A DNA stretch of 64,000 bases from Fredinandcohnia aciditolerans (GCA_003640645.1 QGHH01000006.1:1-64000); one strand, 5' to 3'. Shown: positions 34,764 to 44,576, counted from the first letter of the stretch. Translations and numbers: made by a program. Notes: generated from the letters alone by a model not told the origin.

Positions 34764-36995
34764 TTACATGGTTTCGTGAAATGTTCGGTTTATCACATCA
34801 ATTTGTTGTTCTCTTGTTAGTTTGATAAAGTTCACGGCATAACCTGATACACGAATTGTTAATTGCGGATATAACTCCGGATGTTCCATTGCATCCATTA
34901 ATGTTTCTCTGTCAAAGACGTTCACATTTAAATGGTGACCTTTTTTCATCATATATCCATCAAGTAAACCTGCTAGGTTACTAATTCTCGCTTCTTCCTC
35001 TCTTCCTAAAGCTCTCGGTACGATTGAGAAAGTATTTGAGATTCCATCTAACGCGTATTCATATGGAAGCTTCGCTACAGAACTCAATGAAGCAAGTGTG
35101 CCCTTTGTGTCACGGCCGTGGAGTGGGTTTGCGCCAGGTGCAAATGGTTCTCCAGCTTTACGGCCATCAGGGGTGTTTCCTGTCTTTTTCCCATACACCA
35201 CATTAGATGTGATGGTTAAAATAGATTGTGTGTGAACAGAGTCGCGGTATGTTTTATGTTTTTTAATCTTATTCATGAAACGCTTCACAAGCTCAACCGC
35301 GATGTCGTCAACACGATCATCATTGTTTCCGTATTTCGGGAATTCTCCTTCAATCTCGTAATCGACTACAATTCCATTTTCATCACGAATGGTTTTAACT
35401 TTAGCATGCTTGATAGCACTTAGTGAATCGGCTACAACTGATAGACCTGCTATTCCACATGCCATTGTTCGTAAAATTTCACGGTCATGCAATGCCATTT
35501 CTAATCGTTCATAGCTGTATTTATCATGCATGTAGTGAATGATATTTAATGTATTTACATAAAGTCCTGCAAGCCATTCGAGCATGAGGTCATATTTTTC
35601 AAGAACTTCCTCATAGTTTAGATACTCTGATGTAATTGGTGAGTATGTCGGACCAACTTGGATTTTCAGTTTTTCATCAATTCCACCATTGATTGCGTAG
35701 ATTAAAGCTTTCGCTAGGTTCGCTCTTGCTCCAAAAAATTGCATTTGCTTTCCGATTGTCATCGCCGATACACAACACGCGATGCCATAGTCGTCCCCAT
35801 ACGTTTCACGCATAATGTCGTCATTTTCATATTGAATGGAGCTTGTTTTGATAGACATTTTTGCGCAGTATTTCTTATAGTTTTCAGGTAACTTTACTGA
35901 CCAAAGCACAGTTAGGTTCGGTTCAGGTGCTGGTCCAAGATTATCTAGAGTATGCAAGAAACGAAATGAGTTTTTTGTAACCAATGGACGTCCATCAAGT
36001 GCAACACCTGCTAGAGATTCCGTCACCCAAGTAGGATCACCACTAAATAGCTCATTGTAATCTGGTGTTCTTGCAAACTTAACGAGTCGTAGTTTCATGA
36101 CAAAATGATCAACAATTTCTTGTGCTTCTTGCTCGGTTAGAGTGCCGTTTTCAATGTCTCTTTCAATATAGATATCTAAGAATGTGGACACACGTCCTAA
36201 ACTCATCGCAGCCCCATTTTGTTCTTTTATCGCTGCTAAATACGCGAAGTATAGCCATTGAAATGCTTCCCTTGCATTTGTAGCCGGTTCTGAAATGTCA
36301 TAGCCATAAGAGACAGCTAGCTCCTTTAATTCCTGTAGTGCTCGAATTTGTTCAGAAAGTTCTTCTCTGTCACGAATGATGTCGTCAGTCATGGTTCCAT
36401 TTCCAGTTTCAAGAAGGTCTTTCTTCTTTTCTTCAATGAGTCGGTCTACACCATAAAGGGCTACTCGGCGATAATCACCAATGATTCTTCCACGACCATA
36501 TGCATCAGGTAGACCTGTAATGATACCCGCTTTTCTCGCAAGTCTCATTTCTGGTGTATAAGCATCGAATACACCTTGGTTGTGCGTTTTTCGATAGTCA
36601 GTAAAAATCTTTACAATTTCCTGGTCTATTTCAAACCCATAAGATTTCGCAGAATCAACCGCCATTCTAATTCCACCAAACGGTTGAAGTGAACGCTTAA
36701 ACGGTTTATCCGTTTGGAAACCAACCACTTTCTCCTTTTCCTGATCAAGGTAACCAGGACCATGTGAAGTAATCGTAGATACAATTTTCGTATCCATATT
36801 AAGCACTCCGCCATTTTCTCGCTCCTGCTTTGTTAACTCCATTACCTGCTTCCACAGGGTATTTGTTGCCTCGGTCGGTCCCACTAAAAATTCATCGTCA
36901 CCGCTATATGGTGTAAAGTTCTCTATTATGAAGTCACGTACATCAATGTCCTTTTGCCATTTTCCTTCTTTAAAACCAGCCCATGCTTTCATCAT
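34764..36995 (-). CDS. pflB: Pyruvate formate-lyase
   Basis: 743 residues from the ATG at 36995, six bases after GGAGG. The active-site Cys pair is in [10 protein letters not shown] near residue 410. The glycyl-radical segment [12 protein letters not shown] is near the C-terminus. The enzyme cleaves pyruvate with CoA to acetyl-CoA and formate during anaerobic growth. It forms an operon with pflA. A perfect Fnr-type palindrome lies upstream at about -42. Confidence 0.96.
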   Translation of the reverse strand: MMKAWAGFKEGKWQKDIDVRDFIIENFTPYSGDDEFLVGPTEATNTLWKQVMELTKQERENGGVLNMDTKIVSTITSHGPGYLDQEKEKVVGFQTDKPFKRSLQPFGGIRMAVDSAKSYGFEIDQEIVKIFTDYRKTHNQGVFDAYTPEMRLARKAGIITGLPDAYGRGRIIGDYRRVALYGVDRLIEEKKKDLLETGNGTMTDDIIRDREELSEQIRALQELKELAVSYGYDISEPATNAREAFQWLYFAYLAAIKEQNGAAMSLGRVSTFLDIYIERDIENGTLTEQEAQEIVDHFVMKLRLVKFARTPDYNELFSGDPTWVTESLAGVALDGRPLVTKNSFRFLHTLDNLGPAPEPNLTVLWSVKLPENYKKYCAKMSIKTSSIQYENDDIMRETYGDDYGIACCVSAMTIGKQMQFFGARANLAKALIYAINGGIDEKLKIQVGPTYSPITSEYLNYEEVLEKYDLMLEWLAGLYVNTLNIIHYMHDKYSYERLEMALHDREILRTMACGIAGLSVVADSLSAIKHAKVKTIRDENGIVVDYEIEGEFPKYGNNDDRVDDIAVELVKRFMNKIKKHKTYRDSVHTQSILTITSNVVYGKKTGNTPDGRKAGEPFAPGANPLHGRDTKGTLASLSSVAKLPYEYALDGISNTFSIVPRALGREEEARISNLAGLLDGYMMKKGHHLNVNVFDRETLMDAMEHPELYPQLTIRVSGYAVNFIKLTREQQIDVINRTFHETM

Positions 36996-37086
36996 CAATG
37001 ACCTCCATCCAATAAAAGGTTGTTTACATATATGTTTGTTTTAAGACTTAGTTTGCTCACTGCTGAGCAAACTTTCTTACAAGTCA

Positions 37087-37130
37087 ATCATACAACGGGA
37101 TTAACTTAGTGTCATGTGAAAGATTTCACA
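37087..37130 (-). promoter_or_regulatory. pfl promoter with Fnr/Crp-type box
   Basis: TGTGA-AAGATT-TCACA at 37115-37130 is a perfect TGTGA-N6-TCACA palindrome. Its centre lies 30 bp from a TATGAT -10 box (37087-37092), which places it near -42, the class II activation position. Fnr is the expected regulator in bacilli under low oxygen; no fnr gene is in the window. Confidence 0.7.
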
Positions 37131-37235
37131 AATAAACAGAGTTACCATTTTAGCCATATTTTCATCAAAATTTGGTCAAATTTATTTGGTCGGAGCAAAA
37201 CTAACCGGCTTGTGTACCATTAATCTCTTGTGATT

Positions 37236-37376
37236 CGGTAAGTGGTGACACTCCAATGTGGTTGGAGTATCACCGTCCTCCTTATTTCTGGTTTTTGATT
37301 TTGCTCCAGTGCAGCTGGAGCACCACCAAAACCCCTAATATCTGGATGGCGATGATGCTCCAATTCCGTTGGAAAT
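37236..37376. repeat. Decayed three-unit array, 53-54 bp period
   Basis: CTCCA arms start at 37251, 37304 and 37358, each facing a TGGAG/TTGGA arm about 15 nt later (for example GCTCCAGTGCAGCTGGAGC). Neighbouring sequence (GGTGACA, GATTTTG, GATGATG) also repeats loosely. It lies in the ~500-bp gap between pflB and the dehydrogenase. Confidence 0.6.
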
Positions 37377-37436
37377 GGGACGGAGGGACAGGTCCCTTGT
37401 CCCTGTAAAAATATGGTGGGACGCGGGACCTGTGAC
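37376..37436. repeat. GGGACAGG-type palindromic repeat, site 3
   Basis: GAGGGACAGGTCCCTTGTCCC followed by ATGGTGGGACGCGGGACCTG. The right half is truncated. It directly precedes the hydroxyacid dehydrogenase leader. Confidence 0.65.
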
Positions 37437-37503
37437 TCGGAGGCTGGTAATACGTGCCAGTCTGTATTATGATAAAAATAAAAAATTGGGGTGTGGAACT
37501 TAC

Positions 37504-38460
37504 ATGGCAAAGCTAGTTATTACGCAAAACATTGAAGAATTTCATTTGGATCAGATTAAAGAAATTGTTCCTGGCTGGGAGATTGTTGCGGGACGAGATT
37601 CATCTGTTTGGTTAGATCATCTAAAAGATGCTGAAGTTATTGTTGGCTGGAAAAAAGAAATTGCAGAGCATTCCATTTTTGCTGACTCAAAGCTTCGCTG
37701 GTTACAAAGCTGGAGTGCTGGAGTCAATAGTATGCCACTTGAGGAAATGGAGCAGAAAAATATTGTTCTGACGAGTGCAAATGGCGTTCACGCCTATCCG
37801 ATTTCAGAAACTATTTTTGCCTTAATGCTCGGGTTAACGAGAAAAATACATACATATGTCCGTAATCAACTAGAGAAAAAATGGCATCATGCAGATATGA
37901 ACCTGGAAATTCATGAAAAGACAATTGGGGTTATAGGTGTTGGTCATATTGGGAAGGAAACGGCGAAGATTGCTAAGGCCTTTGGTATGAAGGTAATTGG
38001 GGTTCGCCACTCTGACCGGGATGAGGAATTTGTGGATGAGATGTATACAACGGCCCAGCTGTCTGATGTTCTACCTGGTTGTGATTATGTCGTAGTAACT
38101 TTGCCATTGACTAATGAAACCCATCATTTGTTTGGGGCTGAAGAATTTAAAAAAATGAAGTCTTCTGCATTTTTCATTAATATCGGACGCGGTGAAATTG
38201 TCGTTGAAGATGATTTAATTGAGGCACTCCGCTCAGGAGAAATCGCAGGAGCTGGCTTGGATGTATTCGCGAAAGAACCACTTGAAGAAAACAGCCCGCT
38301 GTGGGAATTTGAAAATGTGATAGTGACACCCCATACGTCTGGTTCAACAGAGCATTACACTAAACGTGTCCTTGAAGATATCTTTATCCCGAATCTAAAA
38401 AGCTACGCTCAAGGCGGAGTTTTGCCGAAGAATGTCGTGGACTATAAGAAAGGGTATTAG
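37504..38460 (+). CDS. D-isomer-specific 2-hydroxyacid dehydrogenase
   Basis: 318 residues from the ATG at 37504, after GGGGTGTGG; the open frame extends into the palindromic repeat and is rejected. The Rossmann motif GVGHIGKE lies near residue 143. The Arg of NIGRGEIV, the Glu of AKEPLEENSPLW and the His of VTPHTSG form the catalytic set. It is an NAD(P)-dependent reduction of a 2-oxoacid. The substrate cannot be read from the sequence. Confidence 0.9.
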   Translation: MAKLVITQNIEEFHLDQIKEIVPGWEIVAGRDSSVWLDHLKDAEVIVGWKKEIAEHSIFADSKLRWLQSWSAGVNSMPLEEMEQKNIVLTSANGVHAYPISETIFALMLGLTRKIHTYVRNQLEKKWHHADMNLEIHEKTIGVIGVGHIGKETAKIAKAFGMKVIGVRHSDRDEEFVDEMYTTAQLSDVLPGCDYVVVTLPLTNETHHLFGAEEFKKMKSSAFFINIGRGEIVVEDDLIEALRSGEIAGAGLDVFAKEPLEENSPLWEFENVIVTPHTSGSTEHYTKRVLEDIFIPNLKSYAQGGVLPKNVVDYKKGY

Positions 38461-38521
38461 GGACAAGTATACTGCCCCTGTAAAAAAATGGTGGGACAAG
38501 GGACCTGTCCCTGTGTCCCAC
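38461..38521. repeat. GGGACAGG-type palindromic repeat, site 4
   Basis: GGGACAAGGGACCTGTCCC is followed by TGTGTCCC, preceded by a diverged AGGGACAAG...CCCCTGT arm. It sits between convergent genes. Confidence 0.75.
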
Positions 38522-38522
38522 T

Positions 38523-38753
38523 TTAATCTTCGTCCTTCACATCAATATCTTCTGGGATGGGTTCGTTTAGCCATTCTAGGTAGAGCTTTTTGTATTTTTC
38601 AAGCTGCTCGAGGGTAGCGTTGAATTGTTCTTTATTTAATAAGTATTGTTCCCCATCGAAAAGTGCACGTACCTTTTTTTCTTGGATAAGTTTTTTTAGA
38701 AGATCTTCTGGGATTGATAAATATTCTGCTGTTTCTTTAACTGTTAAATACAA
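38523..38753 (-). CDS. Excisionase/MerR-type helix-turn-helix small protein
   Basis: 76 residues, TTG start nine bases after GAAGG. The N-terminus reads YLTVKETAEYLSIPEDLLKKLIQEKKV, the usual pattern of excisionase-family DNA-binding domains, with an acidic tail (EPIPEDIDVKDED). No integrase or phage gene is near, so it is probably a chromosomal regulator. It lies 16 nt after a small zinc-ribbon gene on the same strand. Confidence 0.75.
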   Translation of the reverse strand: MYLTVKETAEYLSIPEDLLKKLIQEKKVRALFDGEQYLLNKEQFNATLEQLEKYKKLYLEWLNEPIPEDIDVKDED

Positions 38754-38769
38754 CTTATTTCAACCTTCT

Positions 38770-38919
38770 TTATCTTCGAATTTTATAAGCCCGCCGTTCC
38801 GCGTATTCTGAGCATGGAATGCACACCTTTATTGTATTCCCCTTATCATCGACATATTTTCGCAAAGGCGTAATTTTTCTTTTACAAATCGCACATTTCG
38901 CGCCAAAAAAAGAGAACAT
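38770..38919 (-). CDS. 49-residue zinc-ribbon protein
   Basis: ATG at 38919 after GGGAGGG. Two CxxC knuckles (KCAICKRK at 9-12, VCIPCSEY at 33-36) define a small zinc ribbon, surrounded by Lys/Arg-rich sequence. It overlaps no other gene and is translationally close to the helix-turn-helix gene that follows. Function unknown; nucleic-acid or protein binding is a guess from charge and fold. Confidence 0.75.
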   Translation of the reverse strand: MFSFFGAKCAICKRKITPLRKYVDDKGNTIKVCIPCSEYAERRAYKIRR

Positions 38920-38935
38920 TTTTACCCTCCCTTTG

Positions 38936-38966
38936 AAGAAAAAAATGAGAGATATGCTCTCTCATT
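38936..38966 (-). terminator. Terminator after the metallopeptidase gene
   Basis: AAAATGAGAGA pairs with TCTCTCATTTT around a five-base loop; on the minus strand the stem continues into TTTTTTTC. Confidence 0.88.
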
Positions 38967-40544
38967 TTATTTTACCGCGACAAACTGATCAACAAAATGC
39001 TGTGGATTTAGTCTTTCACCAGTAGCTCTTTCAATTTTTTCATTCCAATTATATAACGCACCCGGCTTAAAGAAATCATTTAACAAAAATTCTCCCACTT
39101 TTTCCGTGAAAAGATCTGTTGATATATTCTTCTCGATATAGCGCTGCAGCTGAGAAGTTGTTAACTCACCAAGTAAATAGTTTTGATAATACACCGGAAC
39201 CAACGTAAAATGAATTTTCGCAGCCCAATGTGGATAATCCTGATTTTCTGGCGGCGTTAACAATTGAATCTCACTGACAATTTTCCACCATAAACGATTC
39301 AAATCCTGATCCGGATTTTCATAAAGCTCACGTTCGAAAAACACAAATGTCATAATCCAACGGCCCGCAATCAGCATTTGACGACGCAATGATTTTTCAA
39401 TGAGTGGCTTCAACTCTTCAACTTGCGCTTGGTCTAACCCTAAAAACTGCTGAAGCCATTCCGGATTTTTCCCAAAACGACCGTATAGCATCGCAATTGC
39501 CTCAGTTGTTAGTGTATGTGCTGGACTGCGCAATAGGAATGGTAGATCACGGTCAATATATTTAAAATAAACCGCATGCCCATATTCATGTAGCATTGTA
39601 TTGGACCAGTAATCGGAAGGTACATTGTTACTTAAGACACGTACATCACCCTCGCGATCAATATCGGTACAGAATGCATGCTGATTTTTCTTCTCTCTTG
39701 GATACAGATCACTTTTTTGCAGCATATCTGTAATATCCATACCCATTTTTGCGAAAGTCTGTGTTGATAATTCTTCAAGATTTTTCCCATCATAAAACGG
39801 ATCCAAATCTAATTCCTTAGATGGCGGCGCCTCTTGGAAAAACGGGTCCGCATAATGCCATGGACGCAGGTCCTCTACTTTGATACCAAATCGTTCAGCA
39901 AGTTCTTCATCCATTTCCTGCTTTAGTTCACGGAATGGTTTATCTGAAAGCTGCTTAAGCTCTGTAAAAATAGAAAAAATCTCTTCACGGTCAAGTTCCT
40001 GTGATTCAAAACTCATTTGATGGAAGTTTTCAAAACCTAGTGAACGGGCCGCCTCATTGCGCTTTTTCACAAGTTTCAATAATTTTTCTTCTACTTCTTT
40101 TGCAATCTGCTTACTTGCCTGCCACGCTTCTTCCCTTAGTTCAAGATCATTGCTTTTTATTAAAATTTGGCGAACATCGTTCTCCGAAACTTGCTTTCCG
40201 TCTAAAGTCGCACGGAATGTATTAAATACACCTACTAATTCTGTTGATAATTCAACCATTTCCTTTAGTTTGTCTTCCGGGAGTTGGTTTTCAAGCATTT
40301 GTGAATATAGTAGTTCTAGCTGGCGTTTTTGAACGGAATCATCCGTCTGTTCGAGGTATTCTTTCACCTGTTCAAAGCGCTCCGCATCCGAAAAATAAAC
40401 ACTGTAAGCAGTTTCTGCCTCTGCTGATTTTGCATTCCACTCCTCTTCACCAGTTGTGGCGGCCATCCATGATGCTTCTGCACCTTTAATATGTAATTCG
40501 CGAATTGCATTATTTTGTTCCTCTAAAAATCGTTCAATTGACAT
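38967..40544 (-). CDS. M2/M3-like zinc metallopeptidase
   Basis: 525 residues from the ATG at 40544, after GAGGAGGGG. It is mostly alpha-helical with the zinc motif HEYGH near residue 330 and a downstream Glu in TTEAIAMLYGR, the gluzincin pattern shared by angiotensin-converting-enzyme-like M2 and thimet-like M3 peptidases. It has no signal peptide, so a cytoplasmic oligopeptidase is expected. Which of the two families it belongs to is not certain from motif reading. Confidence 0.82.
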   Translation of the reverse strand: MSIERFLEEQNNAIRELHIKGAEASWMAATTGEEEWNAKSAEAETAYSVYFSDAERFEQVKEYLEQTDDSVQKRQLELLYSQMLENQLPEDKLKEMVELSTELVGVFNTFRATLDGKQVSENDVRQILIKSNDLELREEAWQASKQIAKEVEEKLLKLVKKRNEAARSLGFENFHQMSFESQELDREEIFSIFTELKQLSDKPFRELKQEMDEELAERFGIKVEDLRPWHYADPFFQEAPPSKELDLDPFYDGKNLEELSTQTFAKMGMDITDMLQKSDLYPREKKNQHAFCTDIDREGDVRVLSNNVPSDYWSNTMLHEYGHAVYFKYIDRDLPFLLRSPAHTLTTEAIAMLYGRFGKNPEWLQQFLGLDQAQVEELKPLIEKSLRRQMLIAGRWIMTFVFFERELYENPDQDLNRLWWKIVSEIQLLTPPENQDYPHWAAKIHFTLVPVYYQNYLLGELTTSQLQRYIEKNISTDLFTEKVGEFLLNDFFKPGALYNWNEKIERATGERLNPQHFVDQFVAVK

Positions 40545-40601
40545 TGTAAAACCCCTCCTCATGTCTATAATTCTAGAAAAATCGACAAAATCCTTTTATG
40601 C

Positions 40602-40982
40602 TCACAATCTTTCAAACCCTAAATAACGTGTTCCTTGAAATGTCAGTTTCCCCGTATCCCCCTCGGCAAGAAGACCGTACTCACCACCAGATACCATAAA
40701 CTCATATCGATCTCCACTCTCAAACTCAAACGTAACATAGTAACTTGTCGATGATGTTACATGATCGTGATGGTGTTGCTCTGTATGATGGTGGGTATGT
40801 CTGCTAACATGTGTGCGCTTTGATTTTATTATTGCAGAAACACTTAGTCTAGGAGAATCCTCGTTCTTCTTCCACTGATTGATTCCCTTTCCTAGATTAA
40901 AAATAACGAGTACGATGACAACAATAAACCCAATCATTATAAAAATTGGAACAGCATTAAACATCATATCTCCAGGATACAT
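40602..40982 (-). CDS. DUF2500-like membrane protein
   Basis: 126 residues from the ATG at 40982, after GAGGGGG. One membrane helix at about 9-30 is followed by a soluble domain with TSSTSYYVTFEFESGDRYEF and a conserved GDTGKLTFQGTRYLGFE end, typical of DUF2500. A His-rich stretch (RHTHHHTEQHHHDH) just before the domain could bind metal. Function unknown. Confidence 0.78.
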   Translation of the reverse strand: MYPGDMMFNAVPIFIMIGFIVVIVLVIFNLGKGINQWKKNEDSPRLSVSAIIKSKRTHVSRHTHHHTEQHHHDHVTSSTSYYVTFEFESGDRYEFMVSGGEYGLLAEGDTGKLTFQGTRYLGFERL

Positions 40983-41071
40983 AGTCTTCCCCCTCAAAAA
41001 ACTTCTGTAGTATCCATACGCAAAAAGGATTATAAAGTTTCAATGTTCGAAAAATTTTTTTCGTAAAAAAG

Positions 41072-41163
41072 TGTGGGACAAGGGACCTGTCCCCTTGACC
41101 CACACTTTTACACACAAAAAAAGACCCTTGGTTTGGGACAGGGGACCTGTCCCTCTGTCCCAA
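41072..41163. repeat. GGGACAGG-type palindromic repeat, site 5 (double)
   Basis: Two units: GTGTGGGACAAGGGACCTGTCC at 41072, closing on GACCCACAC, and TTGGGACAGGGGACCTG at 41138, closing on CTGTCCCAA. They lie between yeeN and the DUF2500 gene and may act as terminators. Confidence 0.75.
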
Positions 41164-41180
41164 AAGGTCTGGTTTGTTGG

Positions 41181-41900
41181 TTATTCGCCTAGGTCGACGT
41201 TGTGGTAGACTTGGCGCACGTCTTCTAAGTCTTCTAGTGCATCGATCATTTTTTCGAATTTTGCTTGTGCATCTTCTGGAAGGGTTACATCGTTTTGAGC
41301 AAGCATGGTAAGCTCGGCTACTGCAAACTCTGTAATACCAGCATTTTTAAAAGCTTCTTGGACAGCATGAAATTGTTCTGGCTCCGCGTAGACGATGACA
41401 GACTCTTCCTCTTCCAAGATATCACGTACATCTACATCTGCTTCCATTAATAATTCTAGTACCTCATCGGCTGTTTTTCCTTCGATACCAAATACAGCTG
41501 TTGCATCAAACATATAGGCTACTGAACCGCTGACACCCATGTTTCCACCGTTTTTACCAAATGCTGCACGCACTTCAGATGCAGTACGGTTCACGTTATT
41601 TGTTAATGCATCAACAATAACCATTGATCCGTTTGGTCCAAAGCCTTCATAGCGGAGTTCATCGTAATTTTCTTCTCCGCCGCCTTTTGCTTTTTCAATC
41701 GCACGGTCAATGATTGCTCTTGGTACATTATATGTTTTTGCACGTTCAAGAACGACCTTTAAGTTTTGGTTTAACTCAGGATCAGGCTCGCCCTGTCTTG
41801 CTGCTACATAAATTTCACGTCCAAATTTTGCGTAGATTCTACTTGTGTTTGCATCCTTAGACGCTTTCTTTTCCTTAATATTGTTCCATTTACGTCCCAT
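41181..41900 (-). CDS. yeeN: YebC/TACO1-family protein (YeeN type)
   Basis: 239 residues. The start [17 protein letters not shown] and the whole length match YeeN, the second YebC-type paralogue of bacilli, rather than YrbC (which begins MAGHSKW). YebC-family proteins assist ribosomes on difficult stretches such as polyproline, and were earlier annotated as transcription regulators. It is a single gene. Confidence 0.92.
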   Translation of the reverse strand: MGRKWNNIKEKKASKDANTSRIYAKFGREIYVAARQGEPDPELNQNLKVVLERAKTYNVPRAIIDRAIEKAKGGGEENYDELRYEGFGPNGSMVIVDALTNNVNRTASEVRAAFGKNGGNMGVSGSVAYMFDATAVFGIEGKTADEVLELLMEADVDVRDILEEEESVIVYAEPEQFHAVQEAFKNAGITEFAVAELTMLAQNDVTLPEDAQAKFEKMIDALEDLEDVRQVYHNVDLGE

Positions 41901-42013
41901 TTAGAACACTCGCTTTCAACTATTGAATCATCTAATATTATACATCAAACTTCCCATTAACAAAATATGTGTTTGACAGGCTATATTAGGTTTATTTTCC
42001 AAGTTAATTAATA

Positions 42014-42048
42014 AGCAAAAACCCCGGCACTTTTTTGTGTCCGGGGCT
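42014..42048 (-). terminator. Terminator of glnA
   Basis: On the minus strand GCCCCGGACAC pairs with GTGCCGGGG around an A-rich loop and is followed by TTTTTG. Confidence 0.92.
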
Positions 42049-42082
42049 ATTTCATCTGTTAGACAAATTTCTATTCGATAGA

Positions 42083-43420
42083 TTAATAAAGAGTCATATA
42101 TTGGTCTCTTTCCCATGTGTCGACTTGAGTACGGAACTGATCCCATTCGATTTGTTTTGCTTCAATAAAATGGGTGCTAATATGTTCTCCTAATGCATTA
42201 ATGAGTAGCTCATTCTTTGAAAATGCTGTAACAGCTTCTTTTAGATTTTCCGGAAGACTTTGAATTCCTAACTCCGCCATTTCCTCATCTGTCATATGGT
42301 AGATATTTAGATTCACAGGATCCCCTAATTGAAGTTTATTTCGAATACCATCCAAACCTGCAGCAAGCATAGCCGCTAAGGCAAGGTAAGGGTTAGCAGA
42401 CGGGTCTGGATTTCTCAATTCAATACGTGTACTTAAGCCTCTGCTTGCTGGAACACGTACAAGCGGACTACGATTTTTCGCTGACCATGCAATATAGCTT
42501 GGTGCTTCATATCCTGGAACTAAACGTTTATAGGAGTTAACTGTTGGATTTGTGATTGCGGCAAAACTATGCGCATGCTTCAGAATTCCAGCTAAATACT
42601 GCTTCGCTGTTTCACTTAGACCTAATTCATCACTTTCATCGAAGAATGCATTTTCGTTTCCTCTGAAAAGGGATTGGTGACAGTGCATCCCTGAACCATT
42701 TACTCCAAAAAGTGGCTTAGGCATAAAGGTTGCATGTAGCCCATGTTTTCTAGCAATATTTTTCACAACAAGCTTAAATGTTTGGATTTGGTCAGCAGCA
42801 TCAACAGCATCAGAGTATTTGAAATCAATTTCATGCTGTCCAGGAGCCACTTCGTGATGGGATGCCTCGATTTCAAATCCCATATCCTCTAATGTTAGTA
42901 CGATATCCCTTCTGCAGTTTTCACCAAGGTCAGTTGGAGCTAAGTCGAAATAGCCTCCATTATCATTTAGTTCCATAGTTGGGTTGCCTTTTTCATCGGT
43001 CTTGAATAAAAAGAATTCTGGTTCTGGGCCGACATTCATCGCAGTAAACCCTAAGGAATTTGCTTCACTCAATACTCTCTTTAACACTCCGCGAGGATCG
43101 CCAGGGAATGGATTGCCATCAGGTAAATATACATCACAGATTAGCCGTGCAATTTTGCTTTCTTCTGCACTCCATGGAAAGATAAGCCACGTATTTAAGT
43201 CTGGATATAAATACATATCGGATTCTTCTATTCTCACAAAACCTTCAATTGAAGATCCATCAAACATCATTTGATTATCCAATGCCTTTTTCAATTGGCT
43301 AACCGGAATTTCTACATTTTTAATAATACCGAACAAGTCTGTGAACTGTAAGCGAATATAGCGTACATTCTCCTCTTTTGCGTTTTGTAGAATTTCTTCT
43401 TTCGTATAAGTTCTTCCCAT
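42083..43420 (-). CDS. glnA: Glutamine synthetase, type I
   Basis: 445 residues from the ATG at 43420, after AAGGAGG. Signature segments are [18 protein letters not shown], the metal and ammonia-binding [10 protein letters not shown], and NRSPLVRVP. Length fits GSI-alpha of Firmicutes, which is feedback-regulated rather than adenylylated. Unlike in B. subtilis no glnR gene precedes it. A MITE-like repeat lies 24 bp upstream of the start, so the promoter must be inside or beyond that repeat, or transcription comes from dapF. Confidence 0.95.
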   Translation of the reverse strand: MGRTYTKEEILQNAKEENVRYIRLQFTDLFGIIKNVEIPVSQLKKALDNQMMFDGSSIEGFVRIEESDMYLYPDLNTWLIFPWSAEESKIARLICDVYLPDGNPFPGDPRGVLKRVLSEANSLGFTAMNVGPEPEFFLFKTDEKGNPTMELNDNGGYFDLAPTDLGENCRRDIVLTLEDMGFEIEASHHEVAPGQHEIDFKYSDAVDAADQIQTFKLVVKNIARKHGLHATFMPKPLFGVNGSGMHCHQSLFRGNENAFFDESDELGLSETAKQYLAGILKHAHSFAAITNPTVNSYKRLVPGYEAPSYIAWSAKNRSPLVRVPASRGLSTRIELRNPDPSANPYLALAAMLAAGLDGIRNKLQLGDPVNLNIYHMTDEEMAELGIQSLPENLKEAVTAFSKNELLINALGEHISTHFIEAKQIEWDQFRTQVDTWERDQYMTLY

Positions 43421-43444
43421 AAAATTTTCCTCCTTATAGTGCGT

Positions 43445-43587
43445 GTTCAAAAAGGAGGGTAAAAAGGACCGAGAATTTCAAGGCGGCGCAGCTTCGAGTA
43501 CCGGAACGTATGCAGTTAATACGTGAGGAACGGAGAAGCAAGCCAACGCAGAAATTCGATGTGTCATTTTTGGCCGACTTTTTGAAC
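43445..43587 (-). repeat. MITE-like dispersed element, short copy (upstream of glnA)
   Basis: 143 bp with perfect 10-bp terminal inverted repeats (GTTCAAAAAG / CTTTTTGAAC). Read on the minus strand it contains CCAAAAATGACACATCGAAT at one end and GCGCCGCCTTGAAATT near the other, as in the longer copy at 4495-4761. It occupies most of the dapF-glnA gap. The remaining ~100 bp toward dapF holds no recognisable GlnR box. Confidence 0.8.
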
Positions 43588-43691
43588 AACCTCTTATATT
43601 TGTAATTAGTATCGCTACCGCTCACATCGTTGCTATTTACTCATCAAGGCATCAGATATCTCTGTCATAGACGGGCGAAAACTAATTAATC

Positions 43692-44576
43692 CTAATTAAT
43701 TTTTGTAATTTGCCTTGCTAAGGATGCCTGTACATCGATCTCACCGTGACAAATGTACTCTGCAGCCCCTTTTTTCCAAATATGATTGTTCTCATCCCAC
43801 CTGATTTCCAACTCACCTCCTGGAAGGTGAACCGTTACAGGTATGTGTTTTGCTATTTTCCCAGTTAACGTGGCTGCAACTACAGCTGCACAAGCACCGG
43901 TTCCACAAGCCATTGTAATTCCGGAACCTCTCTCCCACACTCTATAATCAATTTCATTACTGTTTCTGATATGGACGATTCCCACATTTACTCTTTCAGG
44001 AAAGTGGTATGAGTGCTCAATGGCAGGACCTAGAGTCTCTAGTGGTACTTCATGAACATCATCAACAAAAAGGATTGCATGTGGGTTCCCCATTGAAAGA
44101 CAAGTTAAATGATATTGATTATCACCAATACTTACAGGTTCATTGATTGTTGTTGAATAAGGGTCACCCGCCATAGGGACCATTCCTTTTAGTAATTTAG
44201 GCTCTCCCATATCAACTGTGATTGACTCAACGACATTTTTGTGTCCAGTTGTAACAGTCACATACACAATTCCACCTAGGGTTTCTATTGAAAATGTGTT
44301 AGATTCTGCATACAAGTGATCGACCAGATATTTTGCAACACAACGGAGTCCATTTCCACAGTTTTTTCCTTCTGATCCATCCTCATTAAATATCCTCATT
44401 CTAAAATCCGCTACACTTGATGGACAGATGAGAATCATCCCATCAGAACCAATGCCAAAATTCACATCGGATACCGCTTTGGCGAGGCTAGTTAGGTCCT
44501 GTTCCCTCAAGGAGGATTCTAAGAGATTGAAAATGATATAATTGTTACCTAAACCATGCATTTTTGTAAAAAGCAC
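43692..44576 (-). CDS. dapF: Diaminopimelate epimerase
   Basis: 294 residues, GTG start after GGAAGGTG. The two catalytic Cys lie in NCGNGLRC (near residue 76) and ACGTGACA (near 230). The enzyme converts LL- to meso-diaminopimelate for lysine and peptidoglycan. It is 19 nt after dapL, so the pair performs two consecutive steps. Confidence 0.95.
   Translation of the reverse strand: MLFTKMHGLGNNYIIFNLLESSLREQDLTSLAKAVSDVNFGIGSDGMILICPSSVADFRMRIFNEDGSEGKNCGNGLRCVAKYLVDHLYAESNTFSIETLGGIVYVTVTTGHKNVVESITVDMGEPKLLKGMVPMAGDPYSTTINEPVSIGDNQYHLTCLSMGNPHAILFVDDVHEVPLETLGPAIEHSYHFPERVNVGIVHIRNSNEIDYRVWERGSGITMACGTGACAAVVAATLTGKIAKHIPVTVHLPGGELEIRWDENNHIWKKGAAEYICHGEIDVQASLARQITKIN

Noticed and set aside
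37369-37503. N-terminal extension of the hydroxyacid dehydrogenase
   Set aside because: The extension lies in a GGGACAGG palindrome and its leader. The family start and a ribosome site fit the ATG at 37504.
38523-38753. Phage or integrative-element remnant because of the excisionase-type protein
   Set aside because: No integrase, attachment-site repeat or other phage gene is nearby, and flanking genes are ordinary chromosomal ones.
43588-43691. GlnR/TnrA box upstream of glnA
   Set aside because: No TGTNA-N7-TNACA sequence is present between dapF and the repeat element.
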